Shown one piece after another: positions 1 through 7,665 of a stretch of DNA of 64,000 bases. How positions within the stretch are numbered: position 1 is the first letter of the stretch; every line of letters starts with the position of its first letter. The stretch comes from Oscillospiraceae bacterium (GTDB lineage Bacteria; Bacillota; Clostridia; Oscillospirales; Acutalibacteraceae). A model generated the notes under the pieces. The model was not told where the DNA came from. It ran no database searches and was given only the letters and a program-made list of their open reading frames with translations. The stretch spans positions 34,929-98,928 of the forward strand of contig CACYHA010000001.1 of assembly GCA_902774035.1 (NCBI GenBank), read 5' to 3'. A program made the position numbers and the translations under genes.

Positions 1-533
1 CGATTCAGGCGACCGCAGTTGGCGGCGGCACAACGATGCTTGACGGAACGCCCGAGGCGCAGGTCACGCTTTCGCTGGCGCTGCTGGTGAAGGAAAAGCT
101 CCTTGCCGCGGGCTATGACGTGCTGATGATCCGCGAAAGCGACGACGTGCAGCTCGACAACATTGCGCGAACGGTTTTCGCCAACAACTGCGCCGATTGC
201 CACATCGCCCTGCACTATGATTCTTCCACGAACGACAAGGGTCTGTTTTATTGCGGCGTGCCGGATGTGGAATCCTATCGGAACATGGAGCCGGTGAAGT
301 CGCATTTTGAAGCACACACCGCCTTGGGCGAAGCCCTGCTGCAGGGCGCGCGCGACGCCGGAGTCAAGATCTACCGCACCGGCAGAACGGACATCGACCT
401 CACCCAGACGTCCTATTCCACCGTGCCTTCCGTCGATCTCGAGGTCGGCGACCGCGGCTCCGACTACGGCGCGGCGGCGCAGGGCAAAATCGCCGACGGC
501 ATTGTACGCGGCGTAAATGCGTTTTTCGGATAA
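1..533 (+). CDS. N-acetylmuramoyl-L-alanine amidase (Amidase_3), 5' end outside window
   Basis: The frame is open from base 3, so the gene enters from the left and only its C-terminal ~176 residues are seen. Amidase_3 enzymes are zinc hydrolases that cut the bond between muramic acid and the stem peptide. The visible part has the family order: a Glu in GTPEAQVTLSLA (second zinc ligand region), a His in IALHYDSS (third ligand) and a Glu in DLEVGDRGS, where the catalytic Glu normally lies. The first zinc-binding His would be upstream of the window. Any signal peptide or wall-binding repeat would also be upstream. It ends 34 bp before the promoter of the next gene. Confidence 0.8.
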   Translation, partial: IQATAVGGGTTMLDGTPEAQVTLSLALLVKEKLLAAGYDVLMIRESDDVQLDNIARTVFANNCADCHIALHYDSSTNDKGLFYCGVPDVESYRNMEPVKSHFEAHTALGEALLQGARDAGVKIYRTGRTDIDLTQTSYSTVPSVDLEVGDRGSDYGAAAQGKIADGIVRGVNAFFG

Positions 534-566
534 AAACGTGTAATATCACTGATTTAGACATTTCAC

Positions 567-595
567 TTGCCTTTTCCGCTCCTTTGTGCTACAAT
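567..595 (+). promoter_or_regulatory. sigma-A promoter of the Gfo/Idh/MocA gene
   Basis: A -35 TTGCCT (567-572) and a -10 TACAAT (590-595) are separated by 17 bp, and lie 33 bp before the start codon. Confidence 0.7.
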
Positions 596-627
596 CATTT
601 CATCAACAACGCAAAGGAGCGATCATT

Positions 628-1806
628 ATGCAATCTGTCCGTATCGGCATCGTCGGCTTCGGCAATCAGGGCAGCGCCTATGTCAAGCACATCCATCTGG
701 AAAAGAAGATCGAGGGCGCGGTCATTGCCGCCGTGTGCGACGTCAACGCCGCCAAGCTCGACGCCCAGTGCGAAAAATTCGGCCTTTCCTGCCCGAAGTT
801 CACCTCTCATGAGGCGCTGTTCCAAAGCGGCGAGGTGGACGCCGTGATCATCACCACTCCCCACTACTTCCACCCGCCGATCGCCATCGACGCGATGAAA
901 GCCGGACTGCATGTGCTCTCCGACAAGCCCGCCGGCGTCTATACCAAGCAGGTCAAAGAAATGATCGCCGAAGCGGGCAGGCACCCCGACCTTGTGTTCG
1001 GCATGATGTTCAACCAGCGCACGAACGAGGCCTACCGCAAAATGCGCGCCATGATCGCCGAAGGCGACCTCGGCGATGTCAAGCGCGTGAACTGGATCAT
1101 CACCGACTGGTACCGCTCGCAGTCCTATTACGATTCCGGCGCCTGGCGTGCCACCTGGCGAGGCGAGGGCGGCGGCGTGCTGTTCAATCAGGCGCCCCAT
1201 CAGCTCGATCTTCTGCCGTGGATCGTCGGCATGATGCCCGTTAAAATGCAGGCGCACTGCCACTTCGGCAAATGGCACGACATTGAGACCGAGGACGACG
1301 TGACGGCCTACATGGAATTTCCCAACGGCGCGACCGGCGTATTTGTGACGACCACCGGCGATTTCCCCGGCACGAACCGGCTGGAGATCCTCGGCACCAA
1401 GGGCAAGCTCGTTTGCGAAAAGGGCGAAAAGCTGACCTTCTTTGAAAGCGAGGTCGACGAACGTGAGTTCAACCGCACCTACAAGGGCGGCTTCGGCACG
1501 CCGAAAATGACCGAGACCGTGCTGATCGAAAAGGCCGAAGCCAGGCAGCACGTCGCGATTTTGCAAAACTTTGCGGACGCGATCCGCGGCCTTGCCCCGC
1601 TGCAGGTGCCGGGCGTCGAGGGCATCAACGGCGTGGAGATGATGGACGCCATGCTGCTTTCGCAGTGGCTCGGAACGATGGTCGATATGCCGATCGACGA
1701 CGATCTCTACCTCGCCGAGCTCGACAAACGCCGCGCAAGCGGAAAGCCGCTGGCACAAGAGAGCGGCACGGTGCTTGACACCGCCGGAACCTACGGCTCA
1801 AAATAA
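628..1806 (+). CDS. Gfo/Idh/MocA family oxidoreductase
   Basis: A 392-residue NAD(P)-dependent sugar or inositol dehydrogenase-like protein. The N-terminus VRIGIVGFGNQGSAY is a Rossmann GxGxxG nucleotide site. It is followed by the family's DKPAG segment, matching the EKP motif whose Lys is catalytic, and a C-terminal alpha/beta substrate domain with GEGGGVLFNQAPHQLDLL, whose His is the usual catalytic one. ATG 628 is chosen because AAAGGAG sits 8 bp upstream; an in-frame start at 586 overlaps the promoter. It is monocistronic, with its own promoter and a 12-bp terminator. The substrate is unknown. The GH127 gene converging on it suggests a role in plant-sugar metabolism, which is inference. 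Confidence 0.88.
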   Translation: MQSVRIGIVGFGNQGSAYVKHIHLEKKIEGAVIAAVCDVNAAKLDAQCEKFGLSCPKFTSHEALFQSGEVDAVIITTPHYFHPPIAIDAMKAGLHVLSDKPAGVYTKQVKEMIAEAGRHPDLVFGMMFNQRTNEAYRKMRAMIAEGDLGDVKRVNWIITDWYRSQSYYDSGAWRATWRGEGGGVLFNQAPHQLDLLPWIVGMMPVKMQAHCHFGKWHDIETEDDVTAYMEFPNGATGVFVTTTGDFPGTNRLEILGTKGKLVCEKGEKLTFFESEVDEREFNRTYKGGFGTPKMTETVLIEKAEARQHVAILQNFADAIRGLAPLQVPGVEGINGVEMMDAMLLSQWLGTMVDMPIDDDLYLAELDKRRASGKPLAQESGTVLDTAGTYGSK

Positions 1807-1822
1807 AAACATCAAAGCAAGG

Positions 1823-1856
1823 GGCGACGCAGATCATCCAATCTGCGTCGCCTTTT
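1823..1856 (+). terminator. Rho-independent terminator after the oxidoreductase
   Basis: A perfect 12-bp stem (1823-1834 with 1841-1852), a 6-nt loop and then TTTT. It also abuts the cloverleaf element at 1859. Confidence 0.85.
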
Positions 1857-1858
1857 GC

Positions 1859-1947
1859 GCCGCAGCGGGACCACCGCGCTGCGCGCGGTGAAAAAGGGCG
1901 CTGCGCGCCCTTTTTGCGCGGCCTGCGGCCGCGCGTCCCGCCGCGGC
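1859..1947. repeat. Four-way-junction repeat element, copy A
   Basis: Outer stem 1859-1871 with 1935-1947 (12 pairs and one A.C mismatch) encloses three directly adjacent hairpins: 1872-1890 (8-bp stem), 1891-1915 (11-bp stem) and 1916-1934 (8-bp stem). No base is unpaired at the junction. All three loops are TGC closed by C-G, which is a GCA triloop on the minus strand. It lies between the 3' ends of two convergent genes. Compare copies at 14157, 25706 and 33348. Confidence 0.8.
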
Positions 1948-1980
1948 TGCCGCGAAGAGCCGCAAATTTTCCTGATTATC

Positions 1981-3819
1981 TTATTCCGCCCGGATCCAGA
2001 CGGCCATATCTGTCTCGCCCCGGTTGGCAAAGGCATAGTAGGGGATGAACGTGACCGGAACTTCCCTGCGTGCGGCGGATTGTCCGTCGGAATAAAGCGG
2101 TGCGCTCTCGTCTTCGCTGCTTGCCGTGCCGCGGAACGTGATCACGTTCGCGCCGAATTTCGCGTCAAAGCGCAGCTCCGGTGTGCTGCCTGCGTCAACG
2201 ATCAGGTCGAACAGTGCGCCCTTGTTGTCGATTTTCTCCAGACAGTAGACCAGCGGCCCGTACATCAGGGCGGCCTTGCCCGCGTCGGCGCGCACAGCCG
2301 GATGGGCGTGGACGAAGGTCGGCACCATCTCGAATTCGACGCAAAGTGTAAAGCTGTTGCTGTCGATGTTGAATGCCGCATAGCCGCGCTGCATCGTGTG
2401 CGGGGCGGAAAAGGCGCTTTTTTTGCACCAGCCGGGCACGCGGATCAGAAGGCGTTTTCCCTTTGCGCCGGTGAGCGTGAGGCGGATCGTTCCGTCCAGC
2501 GGATAGTTTGTTTCCATCCGGAGCTTTGCGCCGCCGATGTCCGCGCTGCAGTTTGCGAACTGGTTCACAAGGATCGCGTCGGCTCCGGCGGAAAAGACGC
2601 TGCTGCCGAGCGCGGCGTAATACCGCGTGACGTTCGGCGGGCAGCAGGAGCAGTCGAAAACCTCCAGCCGCTGCGTGATCGGCAGACGCTCGCTGTCGTT
2701 CACGCTGGTGTGACGCGCGCGGTCGGGGAGATTAATCTCCAGCGGATTCTCATAGAAAAACGCTTTGCCGTCCAGCGACAGCCCGGCCAGCACGCCGTTG
2801 TAAAGCTCGCGCTCCACCGTGTCGGCGTATTTGCTGTCAAGGTCGATCTCCTTCATCCGGTCGGCGAACATGGAAAGGGCGATCGACGCGCAGGTCTCGG
2901 CATAGGCGGTGTCGTTCGGCAAATCGTAGGGGAGGGTGAAGGCTTCGCCCATGTGGCTTGAGCCGATCCCGCCGGTGAGGTACATCTTTTTACGCGTAAT
3001 ATCATCGAACAGAGCGCGGCACGCTTCCAGCAGGGCTTTGTCGCCGGTTTCTTTGGCTGCGTCCGCCATCGCGCTGTATAGATAGCACGCGCGCACGGAA
3101 TGACCCATGGCTTCGCGCTGTTCCCTGACGGGCAGATGCGACTGGTTGTAGTTCGACTTGCACCAGCCGATGTCGTTTTCCTCTTTTTTCCCCCGCTCGT
3201 TCAAAAAGAACATGGCAAGATCCAGATATTTTTTGTCGTGCCGCAGCCGATAGAGCTTGAAAAGCGCCAGCTCGATCTCCTCGTGTCCGGGCGTCATAAA
3301 TCCTGCCGAATGCTCCACACAGAAAACGCGGATCACAAGGTCGATGTAGCGCTCGAGCAGCTTCAGCAGACGGTCGCGTCCGGTGGCGTTGAAATAGGCG
3401 ACGCCGGCCTCGATCAGGTGGCCGAGGCAGTACAGCTCATGGTGGTCACGGTTGCGAAAGCGTTCCTTCGGCGCAACCACGGTGTGATAGATGTTGAAAT
3501 AGCCGTCCTCCCGCTGGTGCTGTTCGATGCAGTCGATGATGTGCTCGATCTGCGATTGCAGCTCGTCGTTCGGCGCCTTTTGCAGCAAAAACGCCGCGCT
3601 TTCCATCCATTTCGCAATGTCGGAATCCCAGAAGATGTGGGGCTTCGGGATGTCGCTGCCCTCGGTCCAGTCAAATTCGAACGCGCGGAAGCGTCCGGTG
3701 TCCGCAAAGCGGTCGCGCACGGAAAAGATCGTCACATCGCGGATGAGCTTCTGCTTGTCTGCCCAAAATCCGCCGGTGATATCAACTTTTGAAAAATCAA
3801 CGGAAGAAAACTGATCCAT
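1981..3819 (-). CDS. GH127 beta-L-arabinofuranosidase-like glycoside hydrolase
   Basis: A 612-residue protein of the DUF1680/GH127 family, which removes beta-L-arabinofuranose from plant glycoproteins and arabinans using a zinc-bound Cys nucleophile. The zinc and catalytic set is visible: E308 and C310 in TAYAETCASIALS, then C390, C392 and C393 in FDCSCCPPNVTRYYA. E292 in GEAFTLPYD lies exactly 16 residues before E308, as the acid/base Glu does in the characterised Bifidobacterium enzyme. The (alpha/alpha)6 barrel is followed by beta domains. There is no signal peptide, so it is probably cytoplasmic and acts on imported oligosaccharides. It has a divergent promoter region shared with the lipoprotein gene. 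Confidence 0.9.
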   Translation of the reverse strand: MDQFSSVDFSKVDITGGFWADKQKLIRDVTIFSVRDRFADTGRFRAFEFDWTEGSDIPKPHIFWDSDIAKWMESAAFLLQKAPNDELQSQIEHIIDCIEQHQREDGYFNIYHTVVAPKERFRNRDHHELYCLGHLIEAGVAYFNATGRDRLLKLLERYIDLVIRVFCVEHSAGFMTPGHEEIELALFKLYRLRHDKKYLDLAMFFLNERGKKEENDIGWCKSNYNQSHLPVREQREAMGHSVRACYLYSAMADAAKETGDKALLEACRALFDDITRKKMYLTGGIGSSHMGEAFTLPYDLPNDTAYAETCASIALSMFADRMKEIDLDSKYADTVERELYNGVLAGLSLDGKAFFYENPLEINLPDRARHTSVNDSERLPITQRLEVFDCSCCPPNVTRYYAALGSSVFSAGADAILVNQFANCSADIGGAKLRMETNYPLDGTIRLTLTGAKGKRLLIRVPGWCKKSAFSAPHTMQRGYAAFNIDSNSFTLCVEFEMVPTFVHAHPAVRADAGKAALMYGPLVYCLEKIDNKGALFDLIVDAGSTPELRFDAKFGANVITFRGTASSEDESAPLYSDGQSAARREVPVTFIPYYAFANRGETDMAVWIRAE

Positions 3820-3851
3820 AGTTGCACCTCGATTGTTTCAGGATGATAAAA

Positions 3852-3880
3852 ATATACCATGATTTCGGTTAAAATGCAAG
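3852..3880 (-). promoter_or_regulatory. Promoter of the GH127 gene
   Basis: Read on the minus strand: -35 TTGCAT (3875-3880), a 17-bp spacer and -10 TATATT (3852-3857). A ribosome site GAGGTG lies just before the start at 3819. Confidence 0.65.
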
Positions 3881-3934
3881 GTGGTTTAGCTTTCCCGGCT
3901 TTGCTTTTTTGCTGCGGAGGAGCGTGATGCATCG

Positions 3935-3967
3935 TTTCGTTCCCTGTTTTGCGCATTTCGTTCCCTG
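3935..3967. promoter_or_regulatory. Tandem 12-bp direct repeat, probable regulator site
   Basis: TTTCGTTCCCTG occurs twice, at 3935-3946 and 3956-3967, with starts 21 bp apart (two helical turns). The pair lies between the divergent GH127 and lipoprotein promoters, directly upstream of the lipoprotein -35 box. Same-face spacing suggests a dimeric activator such as AraC type; the regulator is not identified. Confidence 0.5.
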
Positions 3968-3971
3968 CAGA

Positions 3972-3999
3972 TTGAAAAAAGAAAAAAGCTTGCTATAAT
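3972..3999 (+). promoter_or_regulatory. Promoter of the lipoprotein gene
   Basis: -35 TTGAAA (3972-3977), a 16-bp spacer and -10 TATAAT (3994-3999). The rest of the 303-bp space back to 3820 holds the repeat pair and the divergent promoter; I see no other gene in it. Confidence 0.7.
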
Positions 4000-4122
4000 G
4001 TCAATGTGAAAAAGGCGGAAATGAAACAAATCAAATTGTATTTGAAGGAGATGCAGAGAGCTGTTTCACCCAAGACTTTTTTCAAAAAAACATCAGAAAC
4101 TACAAATGGGAAGGGAAAAACT

Positions 4123-4794
4123 ATGAAAAGAATTCTTGCGATTTTTTTAGTGGCAATCATGTGCGTATCGTTGACTGCTTGCGGCGGAAAGAAGAAGAAA
4201 GCATTCGAAGCATCAAAGGCGGCATATGATAACATCAATACCGCATATGAGATCTCCGAACAGTTCAGTGAAGATATCTATGAAGCCTGGCGTTTGGGAA
4301 TCTATGATAAGGATAAACTCATCGAAAACGGAATCAAGTATTTGGATGCAGAGCTTCATTTGAGCGAGAGCGAGCTTGAACAGGGCTTGATCTATTCCTA
4401 TGCCGAAGGACTGGGGAAAGACGTTTCAGAGCTTTCTGAGACAGAGAAGAGTAATCTGATCAATTATCAGTCTGTCGTTTTCACCACGGCAAAGAGTGAA
4501 ATGTTCAGCTTTTGCGTACATATGGTTCGAGGGGCATACACAGTCAACGGAAAGATTGAAGAAATCCAGGCCGCTTTGGATCAAGCCAAGGCGCAGATGA
4601 AAGAATTAAGCGATAAGTTCTCTGACTATGAGCATTATCCAAGCCTTAAAGGATTCTACACAACAACGAGCGCTCTTTTTGATTTCTGCCAGAATCCGGA
4701 AGGCTCTTTCGAACAAGTCATACAGACAATTAACAACTACAGGAACGAAGCACGGGATTATATGAATGATTTGAAGTATATTTTTGAGGGGTAA
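4123..4794 (+). CDS. Putative lipoprotein, unknown function
   Basis: A 223-residue protein that I do not recognise. ATG 4123 gives a clear lipoprotein signal: basic MKR, a hydrophobic core and a lipobox LTAC, with the Cys to be lipidated, then GGKKKK. An in-frame ATG at 4006 would bury this signal inside the protein and is rejected. The mature part is alpha-helical and acidic with no conserved catalytic motif. Codon use is more AT-rich than its flanks. It has its own promoter and terminator, so it is monocistronic. It may be a solute-binding or envelope helical lipoprotein; no specific function is supported. Confidence 0.7.
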   Translation: MKRILAIFLVAIMCVSLTACGGKKKKAFEASKAAYDNINTAYEISEQFSEDIYEAWRLGIYDKDKLIENGIKYLDAELHLSESELEQGLIYSYAEGLGKDVSELSETEKSNLINYQSVVFTTAKSEMFSFCVHMVRGAYTVNGKIEEIQAALDQAKAQMKELSDKFSDYEHYPSLKGFYTTTSALFDFCQNPEGSFEQVIQTINNYRNEARDYMNDLKYIFEG

Positions 4795-4819
4795 AAAAGA
4801 ACTGTTGTTAAACTCGAAA

Positions 4820-4854
4820 AACTGCTGCGGCTGATTGCCCGCGGCGGTTTTTTT
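4820..4854 (+). terminator. Terminator after the lipoprotein gene
   Basis: An 11-bp stem (4820-4830 with 4839-4849, two G-U pairs), an 8-nt loop and a run of T. Confidence 0.75.
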
Positions 4855-4906
4855 CTGCTCGCTAACTGCAAACTGCTGACACCGAACAGCTAACCGCTGA
4901 AACACC

Positions 4907-4964
4907 TTGACAAACCCCGCCGTTCCTCGTATAATAAAACCGTATTTGAATTGAAAAACGGAGG
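4907..4964 (+). promoter_or_regulatory. Consensus sigma-A promoter and ribosome site of the PRTase operon
   Basis: Perfect -35 TTGACA (4907-4912), a 17-bp spacer and perfect -10 TATAAT (4930-4935). GGAGG at 4960-4964 is 8 bp before the ATG. It probably drives the PRTase-comEC-holA-Toprim-ispF run. Confidence 0.9.
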
Positions 4965-4972
4965 CGCTTCCA

Positions 4973-5509
4973 ATGAAAACCCATGAAATGAAAATTGCCG
5001 GTCTGACCCGTTATCTGCCCGTTTGCCCGGTGAACGAACATCTGGACATTGCGGGCTTTGTGATCCTCGGCGACGTGGAGATCACGATCGCCTGCGCGGC
5101 GGAGCTTTTGAAAAAGTGCCCGGACTTCGATTTCATCGTGACCGCCGAGGCCAAGGGGATCCCCCTTGCCTATGAGATGGCGCGGCAGAGCGGCAAGCCC
5201 TATCTTGTCTGCCGCAAGGGCGCAAAGCTTTATATGACGGATCCCGTGTCCATCACCGTCCGTTCGATCACCACGGCGCGGATCCAGACCCTCTTTCTTG
5301 ACAGTACCGAGGGCGAACGCATCCGCGGCAAGCGTGTGCTTGTTCTCGACGATGTGATCTCCACCGGCGAATCGCTGAAAGCGATCGAAGCGCTGATCAA
5401 TCAGTTCGACGCGAACATCGTCGGCAGAGCCGCCATCCTTGCGGAAGGCGACGCCGCAAAGCGCGACGACATCATCTTCCTCGAGCCGTTGCCGCTGTTC
5501 TTTAAATAA
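4973..5509 (+). CDS. Type I phosphoribosyltransferase, adenine PRTase-like
   Basis: A 178-residue phosphoribosyltransferase, which transfers phosphoribose from PRPP to a purine base or acts as a purine sensor. The PRPP loop is VLVLDDVISTGES (residues 122-134), and DFIVTAEAKGIPLAYEMA matches the adenine PRTase/PurR-type core. The length agrees with Apt (about 170-180). There is no N-terminal HTH domain, so it is an enzyme rather than a PurR repressor. The exact base specificity cannot be read from the motifs. It is the first gene of a tight operon; comEC begins 5 bp after its stop. Confidence 0.82.
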   Translation: MKTHEMKIAGLTRYLPVCPVNEHLDIAGFVILGDVEITIACAAELLKKCPDFDFIVTAEAKGIPLAYEMARQSGKPYLVCRKGAKLYMTDPVSITVRSITTARIQTLFLDSTEGERIRGKRVLVLDDVISTGESLKAIEALINQFDANIVGRAAILAEGDAAKRDDIIFLEPLPLFFK

Positions 5510-5514
5510 GCGTC

Positions 5515-7665
5515 ATGCGGCGCGGGAAAAACCGGAACATCCACGGTCTGCGGCGGCCGCTTGCTGCCGCAGGCTTTGCGTTGTTTGCGGTTCTGACCGC
5601 CCTTTCGCTTTCGGAGTCGGTTCGCGCGGCCGTGGCGCTTTCGGTGATCGCTGGCGGCGTCCTGTTGTTTGCGCTTTTCTTCTGCGGGCGACCCCTTCGG
5701 CTTTGCATCTGCTGCGGTGCTGCGCTGGTCGGGTGCCTGCTGTTTCTTTTTTCCTCGGCCTTTGTTTCGGCGCCTGCCCGTGCCGCGGCGGGGGAGAATG
5801 TCGGCGTCTGTGCAAAGGTGCTCTCGTTCCCTGAGCCTTCGGCGAACCGCAAACGATATTATGTTTCCGCCCGCATCACGGCGAACGGTGCGCGCGTTCC
5901 GGGAAAGGTCCGTCTGTCGCTGCCTGCCGGCGAAACGCGGCAATGCGATTTTGCGGCCGATCTGGAACCCGGCGACACCGTGACCTTTTCCGGCACGCTT
6001 TATGTGCTTGGCGGCGTAAATGCTGCCGTGCGCCGCTCGTTTCAAAGCCGCCGTCTGTTTTTGGGCGCCTATCCCACAAAGGCGGCAACGCGGAATCCGG
6101 CGGGAAAGAGGCCGCTTTGGGCGCGGTTTCTCTCTTTGCGGCAAGCGGCGATCACCGCACTGCATACGCGCTTTCCCGGTGATGCCGGCGGATTGTTGAT
6201 CTCGCTGCTCTTTGGCGAAAAACGCTTTCTTTCCGGCGAATCCTATCGTGCTTTGCGCGTTGCCGGCGCCGCGCATCTGCTGGCGGTATCCGGTCTGCAT
6301 CTGTCGATCTGGGTGCTCGGTTTGTTCTCGATTCTGCGGCGGCGCGGCGTTTCGCTGCGGCTGGCGTCGCTCCTGTGTATGGGCGTAACGCTGCTCGTGA
6401 TGTCTTTCGCGCTGTTCACCGGTTCGGTGCTTCGCGCCGGTTTCATGCTGCTGCTGTATCTTCTCGGCGGCATCCTGCGCCGCGAGAGCGACGGCCTCAA
6501 CAGTCTGGGCTTTGCCGTGATTGTCTGTCTGCTGCTTGATCCCTTTCTCGCCGGAAATGTCGGCTTTCTGCTTTCCGTGCTTTCCACGGCGGCGATCTTT
6601 CTGTTCGCGTTTCCGCTGTCTGAAAAGTGGATGTCGCGGTTTGAAACGAAACGGCCGAAGCTGCGTCGGATGGTCTGCGCCGTGTGCGAATCCGTCTGCG
6701 TGAGCGTTTCCGTCACAGCGGTGACCGCGCCGATCCTGATCTACTTCTTCGGTTCGGTCTCGCTTGTCGGCGTGCTGACCAATCTGCTGTTCCTTCCGCT
6801 GACAACGCCGCTTTTGCTTTGCGCCGGCGCGAGTTTGCTGCTGGGCGGTTTGCCGTTTCTCGGCGCGGCTGTCTGCGGCCTGACACGCCTGTTTGCGCTC
6901 CTGGTGCTGAAGATCGCCTTTGGCGTTTCTTCGCTGCCTTTTGCCGCGCTTTCCGCGGAAAAGATCTACGCCGTCCCGGCTTTGCTCTGCACGGCCTGTC
7001 TTTGCGTTCTTCTGTGGCTGCCGCAAAGCCGTTTGCGCACCCGAAAACGACGTTCCGTCGGCGCCGCTGCCGCGGTGCTGTTTGCGTCGGTCGTCTGCGT
7101 CTGCGCGGTTTATGAGGCGGGTACGGCGCGGTTTGTGATGCTGCAGGCCGGGGAGGGGAGCTGCGTCTGTCTCAGACAGGGGAACGAGGCGGCCCTTCTG
7201 CGGTTCGACTGCGGCGCCTATGAAGCCGACCTTGCCATGGATACGCTGGAAGAAAGCGGTGTGCGCCTTCGCTTCGCCGTTCTCACCGGCAGCGAAAACG
7301 ACGCCGCTCTGTGCAGCCGCCTGCAGCCCGAAAAAGTCTTTGTGCGCGGCGGCAAAAACACCGTGCCGGATCCCTTTGCGGCCGCTTTGTGCGGCGAAGA
7401 CCGCGTTTCCTTCGCCGGCTTTCAGGTGCGATTGCTGGCGGACGGCGTGCTGCTGGAGGGACGCGGACAAAGATTCTTCCTTTCCGACCGAAATACCCTT
7501 GCACTTTCCTCGATTTCAGGTATAATACATACAGATGCTGCCGCGTCTGCGTTTTCAACGGCGCAGGACACCTTGGTCCTTGCGGTCGGGAAAAACGGCA
7601 GTCTGCGTTTGCGAGGTGAAAACGATTGGCACATTTTGATGAAAAAGAACTCCGCCGCCACCTGA
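5515..7665 (+). CDS. comEC: ComEC/Rec2-family DNA-uptake channel with degenerate C-terminal domain
   Basis: A 716-residue polytopic membrane protein. ComEC carries single-stranded DNA into the cytoplasm during natural transformation. The order is an N-terminal membrane/DUF4131 part (~1-200), then the Competence domain with its signature AGAAHLLAVSGLHLSIWVLG (about residue 245), then ~8 membrane helices, then a C-terminal metallo-beta-lactamase-like domain. In that last domain the metal motif HxHxDH is absent: the segment reads AVLTGSENDAAL where ComEC usually has LTHPHADH. So the nuclease-like domain appears dead. Its end overlaps holA by 40 bp. No comEA or other competence gene is present here. 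Confidence 0.88.
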   Translation: MRRGKNRNIHGLRRPLAAAGFALFAVLTALSLSESVRAAVALSVIAGGVLLFALFFCGRPLRLCICCGAALVGCLLFLFSSAFVSAPARAAAGENVGVCAKVLSFPEPSANRKRYYVSARITANGARVPGKVRLSLPAGETRQCDFAADLEPGDTVTFSGTLYVLGGVNAAVRRSFQSRRLFLGAYPTKAATRNPAGKRPLWARFLSLRQAAITALHTRFPGDAGGLLISLLFGEKRFLSGESYRALRVAGAAHLLAVSGLHLSIWVLGLFSILRRRGVSLRLASLLCMGVTLLVMSFALFTGSVLRAGFMLLLYLLGGILRRESDGLNSLGFAVIVCLLLDPFLAGNVGFLLSVLSTAAIFLFAFPLSEKWMSRFETKRPKLRRMVCAVCESVCVSVSVTAVTAPILIYFFGSVSLVGVLTNLLFLPLTTPLLLCAGASLLLGGLPFLGAAVCGLTRLFALLVLKIAFGVSSLPFAALSAEKIYAVPALLCTACLCVLLWLPQSRLRTRKRRSVGAAAAVLFASVVCVCAVYEAGTARFVMLQAGEGSCVCLRQGNEAALLRFDCGAYEADLAMDTLEESGVRLRFAVLTGSENDAALCSRLQPEKVFVRGGKNTVPDPFAAALCGEDRVSFAGFQVRLLADGVLLEGRGQRFFLSDRNTLALSSISGIIHTDAAASAFSTAQDTLVLAVGKNGSLRLRGENDWHILMKKNSAAT

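Noticed and set aside
1859-1947. Cloverleaf elements as tRNA genes or simple terminators
   Set aside because: No T-arm or anticodon consensus, stems are too long for tRNA, and U-tracts are lacking after the outer stem in most copies.
5401-7470. Long open frame (689 codons) antisense to comEC
   Set aside because: It has no ribosome site, the product is Arg/Gln-rich low-complexity sequence typical of GC-rich shadows, and the opposite strand is a clear ComEC.
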